A stretch of DNA of 25,290 nucleotides from a virus. The stretch is from positions 1 to 25,290 of IMG/VR virus record IMGVR_UViG_3300047557_002118; one strand, written 5' to 3'. The translations under genes and the position numbers were made by a program. Every line of letters begins with the position of its first letter. Position 1 is the first letter of the stretch. A model generated the notes under the pieces. The model was not told where the DNA came from and did no database searches. It saw only the letters and a program-made list of their open reading frames with translations. Shown here piece after piece: positions 23,020 to 25,290 of the stretch.

Positions 23020-23181
23020 CTAGGTCGAACTAGCCAGAGCCTTTGCGCGGGAACTGCGCTTTGCGAATGCAGCCTTGGATTCTTTCGAGCCTTTCTTGAG
23101 GTTCTTTAAAGCAGCACGCGCATTACGCTGGCGGGTTTTCCACTGCGCCAATTTCTTTTTACCTTTCGGCTTTGGACCCAT
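23020..23181 (-). CDS. Small strongly basic protein in its own transcription unit
   Basis: A 53-residue protein, more than a third Lys or Arg, starting MGPKPKGKKKLAQWKTRQ and then Ala/Lys/Ser helices like AFAKRSSRAKALASST. AAAGGAG lies 9 bases before ATG 23181, so the longer frame to 23277 (which crosses a good promoter) is rejected. The gene has a sigma70-like promoter (23222-23250) and a strong terminator (22961-23001) of its own. Composition fits a nucleic-acid-binding or ribosome-like tail protein, but also an early host-takeover factor. No known family is recognised. Its monocistronic layout suggests expression at a different time or level from the late genes. Confidence 0.75.
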   Translation of the reverse strand: MGPKPKGKKKLAQWKTRQRNARAALKNLKKGSKESKAAFAKRSSRAKALASST

Positions 23182-23221
23182 AGTAGCTTCTCCTTTCTTT
23201 GTCGTTTTGAACTGCACACAA

Positions 23222-23250
23222 ATTCTAATAACATCAGCATCAAAAATCAA
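23222..23250 (-). promoter_or_regulatory. Sigma70-like promoter for the basic-protein gene
   Basis: On the minus strand TTGATT (23250-23245), a 17-base spacer and TAGAAT (23227-23222) match the -35 and -10 consensus at 4 of 6 and 5 of 6 positions. Transcription would start near 23215, about 34 bases before ATG 23181. This is the best-matching promoter seen in the window. Confidence 0.7.
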
Positions 23251-23270
23251 GAAAACGCACCTTACAGTTT

Positions 23271-23372
23271 TTGACACTTTGCAGAGTTATATAACCAGAC
23301 TGCGGGGTGATGCGGTATATAACGTATAATGATAAAATTGGATGTTGCAAAGCAACAGAAACGGAGGCACTA
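23271..23372 (+). promoter_or_regulatory. Rightward promoter/operator region before the PAPS-reductase-like gene
   Basis: A perfect TTGACA lies at 23271-23276, but the nearest -10-like TATAAC (23290-23295) is only 13 bases away. A perfect TATAAT (23325-23330) has no -35 at normal distance. Two TATATAAC copies (23288-23295, 23316-23323) lie 28 bases apart and could be regulator sites. A small TGTTGC/GCAACA hairpin (23343-23357) precedes the ribosome site. A phage activator or repressor may act here; promoter call is weak. Confidence 0.4.
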
Positions 23373-24113
23373 ATGCACTTTCCAAACTCAAAGGCGCTAC
23401 TTGAATACATGAGCGCCAAATCCGACACCGTGATCCTTTCCTTCTCCAACGGGAAAGACTCGCTGGTGGCGTGGCTGGTATTGCGGAAATATTTCAAGAA
23501 GGTCATTCCGTTTTACCTATATGCTGTACCTGGGCTTGAGTTTATTGAGCAGGGCTTGAGCTACTACGAGGATTTTTTCAAGACTAAAATCCTGCGGTAC
23601 CCTCACCCATCCTTTTACAGGATGCTCAATAACCACGTATTCCAATCCCCGGAGAACTGCCTGCCTGTTGAAATGGCTGGACTCCCGGACTACGATTACG
23701 ATCACGTCCACAACATCATACATGAAGACTTTGACCTTCCTGATACCGTGTGGGTTGGCACCGGCATAACCGTATCAGACAGCATGACTCGCCGCGTTGC
23801 GCTCAAGCGCAATGGCCCCTTGAATGTCCACCGTAAAACATTCTTCCCCATCTTCGACTACAAAAGGGTTGACTTGGTGCGCGAGATCACAGAGGCAAAG
23901 GTCCGCCTTCCTGTGGATTACCGCGTTTTCGGAAGATCGTTTGACGGCATTCATATCCAGTACAGCGAACCCATGAAAAAGCATTTCCCTCGGGACTACA
24001 AGCGCCTTAAGGAATTCTTTGGCATGATCGAAATAGACATTCTTCGAATGAGATTCAGAGAGGACTACTACAATGGCACCGAAACAAGCGACGAAAATTA
24101 CACCTGCGCATGA
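23373..24113 (+). CDS. PP-loop ATPase, PAPS-reductase/adenine-nucleotide alpha-hydrolase family
   Basis: A 246-residue protein. ATG 23373 follows a near-perfect GGAGG six bases upstream; the longer frame from 23307 crosses the TATAAT and is rejected. The PP-loop SFSNGKDSLVAW (23-34) is the ATP-pyrophosphatase signature of PAPS reductase, ATP sulfurylase and DndC-like enzymes. Later segments TVWVGTGITVSDSMTRR, FFPIFDYKRVDLVREI and LPVDYRVFGRSFDG are in the usual order for the phage-borne branch. Cys residues are scarce, with no C-terminal ECGLH redox motif, so sulfate reduction is unlikely; nucleotide or tRNA/DNA modification is likelier. It heads a rightward operon and overlaps its follower by 41 bases. 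Confidence 0.8.
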   Translation: MHFPNSKALLEYMSAKSDTVILSFSNGKDSLVAWLVLRKYFKKVIPFYLYAVPGLEFIEQGLSYYEDFFKTKILRYPHPSFYRMLNNHVFQSPENCLPVEMAGLPDYDYDHVHNIIHEDFDLPDTVWVGTGITVSDSMTRRVALKRNGPLNVHRKTFFPIFDYKRVDLVREITEAKVRLPVDYRVFGRSFDGIHIQYSEPMKKHFPRDYKRLKEFFGMIEIDILRMRFREDYYNGTETSDENYTCA

Positions 24114-24510
24114 TGGCGAAGTGTCCCTACGTGCTCGCACGCAAAAGCCTGTAACCAAAAAGGCTAAAGAAAAACTTGACCGACAGAAGGCCGCCGCCGA
24201 AGAGATCGCCGCTTTATCAGATCACTTCAAGGCGATAAAAGAGAACGACAAAAAAATGCGTGCCCAGCGTGACGACACGATGGACTCCGAGTTCTGGATT
24301 GCCATTTGCTTCCAGAACCGCGCACAAAAAGAGGAATTTCTGCGCCTTGTGAAATTCCCCAAGACCATAGGCGACAAGTATCTGGACGGCATGAAGGTCG
24401 CTAAGATACTCGGGGTCAAGCTGACGACACCTGTACCGCCAAAGCGGAAACACAAGCACGAAGGTAAATTCTTTGCCGACCTTGCGCTTGATATTGACGG
24501 AAGCGTATAG
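24073..24510 (+). CDS. Phage protein of unknown function downstream of the PP-loop gene
   Basis: A 145-residue protein. Its first half is very basic and coiled-coil-like (KPVTKKAKEKLDRQKAAAEEIAAL), and the second half is compact with DSEFWIAICFQNRAQKEEFL and GDKYLDGMKVAKILGVKL, a pattern that looks like a conserved phage family but whose function I cannot name. It begins 41 bases inside the end of the PP-loop gene with GAGG upstream, so the two are likely coupled and may act together. It ends with KRKHKHEGKFFADL near the C-terminus. The gene is probably intracellular; no membrane segment is seen. Confidence 0.62.
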   Translation: MAPKQATKITPAHDGEVSLRARTQKPVTKKAKEKLDRQKAAAEEIAALSDHFKAIKENDKKMRAQRDDTMDSEFWIAICFQNRAQKEEFLRLVKFPKTIGDKYLDGMKVAKILGVKLTTPVPPKRKHKHEGKFFADLALDIDGSV

Positions 24511-24518
24511 GGAATCCC

Positions 24519-24845
24519 ATGTACAAGGTCTCTGTAAAAATACCGCGCATGAGCATACGCCATGATGCAGGTGTGTCCGCTTCATCGAATGTAACTATCA
24601 TGCGGGAAGGTCAAAACCCCGGCGTCGTTGTCACTGTCGGTCCGGGGATGTCGGCTTTTCTCATGGAGCTAGTTGGAGAGGCAAATAAAGCCGAAGCACT
24701 GCGCCCCATACTTGAGGAACTTGCGTCACTGGTGCGGGATCATGGACCTGCTGAATGGACGGGAAAAGCGAGCATGATCGAGCGCCTTACCACCCTCGGC
24801 CTCGAAGACATTGCCGAAGTAATCCAATCCGCGAGGGCATCATGA
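24519..24845 (+). CDS. Hypothetical phage protein
   Basis: A 108-residue protein with a beta-rich first part (YKVSVKIPRMSIRHD, then VVVTVGPGMS) and a helical second part ending in LEDIAEVIQSARAS. AGGGA lies 6 bases before ATG 24519, 8 bases after the previous stop. Its stop overlaps the ATG of the following nuclease-like gene as ATGA, so it is translated together with it. No family is recognised; it could be a partner of either neighbour. Confidence 0.6.
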   Translation: MYKVSVKIPRMSIRHDAGVSASSNVTIMREGQNPGVVVTVGPGMSAFLMELVGEANKAEALRPILEELASLVRDHGPAEWTGKASMIERLTTLGLEDIAEVIQSARAS

Positions 24846-25290
24846 CATCAAAGCACAGCAAAGTAACCGAGCAACACGTTCAGGCTATCATGATGAAATT
24901 CATCCTTGAGAAGATGAGGCATGAGGTCGTGATCCCGAACGTCGAAAGACTACTTCCTCATGAAGCCGATATGGTTTCCTACACGCGCAACCAGCTTTTG
25001 CATGAGTTCGAGATCAAGCTGGACAAGTACGACTTTCAGGAAGACAGGCATAAGCCGAAACACGCCACGATCCCCACAGCAAAGGAAAACTCACCTGCCT
25101 ACTTTTGGTACGTGACCTATAACTTCTCCATCCAGCCACCCGCTCACGCAGGCTGGATATTGATTAAGAACACAGGCGAGGTCCAGGTCATGAAGGAGGC
25201 TCCAAAGCATAACGAATGGAAGATGGAGGCAGATAAATTCAGGTATGCCGCCCTCACCCTTTCAAAGAGAGTGGCGCGAATGTATATGGC
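24842..25290 (+). CDS. PD-(D/E)XK nuclease-like protein, cut by the window edge
   Basis: An open frame from ATG 24842 that runs off the window; 149 residues are visible. The frame is too long to close here, so it is not a complete gene. Residues PHEADMVSYTRN (Asp43) and HEFEIKLDKYDF (Glu57 and Lys59) form the D...ExK core of the PD-(D/E)XK nuclease fold. KHATIPTAKEN, a YFWYVTYNFS strand and AGWILI follow, as in MmcB-like and phage-encoded small nucleases. It might be a repair, recombination or DNA-processing enzyme. The start overlaps the previous stop by 4 bases. The motif is clear; the specific family is not. Confidence 0.65.
   Translation, partial: MTSKHSKVTEQHVQAIMMKFILEKMRHEVVIPNVERLLPHEADMVSYTRNQLLHEFEIKLDKYDFQEDRHKPKHATIPTAKENSPAYFWYVTYNFSIQPPAHAGWILIKNTGEVQVMKEAPKHNEWKMEADKFRYAALTLSKRVARMYM

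Noticed and set aside
23271-23295. Canonical promoter from TTGACA to TATAAC
   Set aside because: The 13-base gap is too short for a normal sigma70 promoter, so only a broad control region is reported.
23307-23372. Upstream start of the PP-loop gene
   Set aside because: The extra residues overlap the TATAAT and hairpin of the control region, whereas ATG 23373 has a near-perfect GGAGG.

Overview
This window looks like part of the genome of a tailed double-stranded DNA phage (Caudoviricetes) with a long non-contractile (siphovirus-type) tail. It could also be a prophage: no integrase, attachment site or flanking bacterial gene is visible. The evidence is one leftward block, about 23 kb long, in the classic order: small terminase, large terminase, portal, MuF-like head protein, capsid protease/scaffold, decoration-like protein, major capsid protein, head-tail connector genes, tail terminator, tail tube, frameshifted tail assembly chaperones, tape measure, distal tail protein, tail hub and tail fibres. 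There are no sheath or baseplate-wedge genes. The host cannot be assigned from the sequence. Strong AGGAG-type ribosome sites and sigma70-like promoter elements only say 'bacterium'.

Layout from high to low coordinates on the minus strand: a one-gene unit encoding a 53-residue basic protein (23020-23181), with its own promoter and a bidirectional terminator (22961-23001); TerS and TerL (22915-20698); portal (20693-19218); MuF-like protein (19209-18394); an accessory insertion of three small genes (an 80-residue unknown, an ASCH/PUA-like protein and a GT87-like multi-pass membrane protein; 18397-17053) that ends at a 38-bp perfect palindrome (16958-16995). Then come a fusion gene combining a DUF2213-type protease, a 2H phosphoesterase and a scaffold, with an in-frame internal start for the scaffold; decoration-like protein; capsid; a hairpin; connector genes; tail tube; the G/GT frameshift pair; a 973-residue tape measure; a Dit-like protein; a 985-residue hub protein ending in a beta-propeller-like part with two Asp-boxes; and a cassette of at least five adhesin/fibre genes that runs off the left edge.

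Rightward from a divergent regulatory gap (about 23182-23372) runs an early or metabolic-type operon: a PP-loop PAPS-reductase-family protein, two phage proteins of unknown function, and a PD-(D/E)XK nuclease-like protein cut by the right edge.

Most leftward neighbours overlap by 1, 4 or 8 bases (TAATG, ATGA) or lie a few bases apart, so translation is probably coupled across the late operon. The most unusual items are the 2H phosphoesterase domain (HxT...HxT) inserted between the head protease and the scaffold, and the GT87-like plus ASCH accessory genes inside the head module. Neither is needed to build a virion, and both could act on host physiology or defence.
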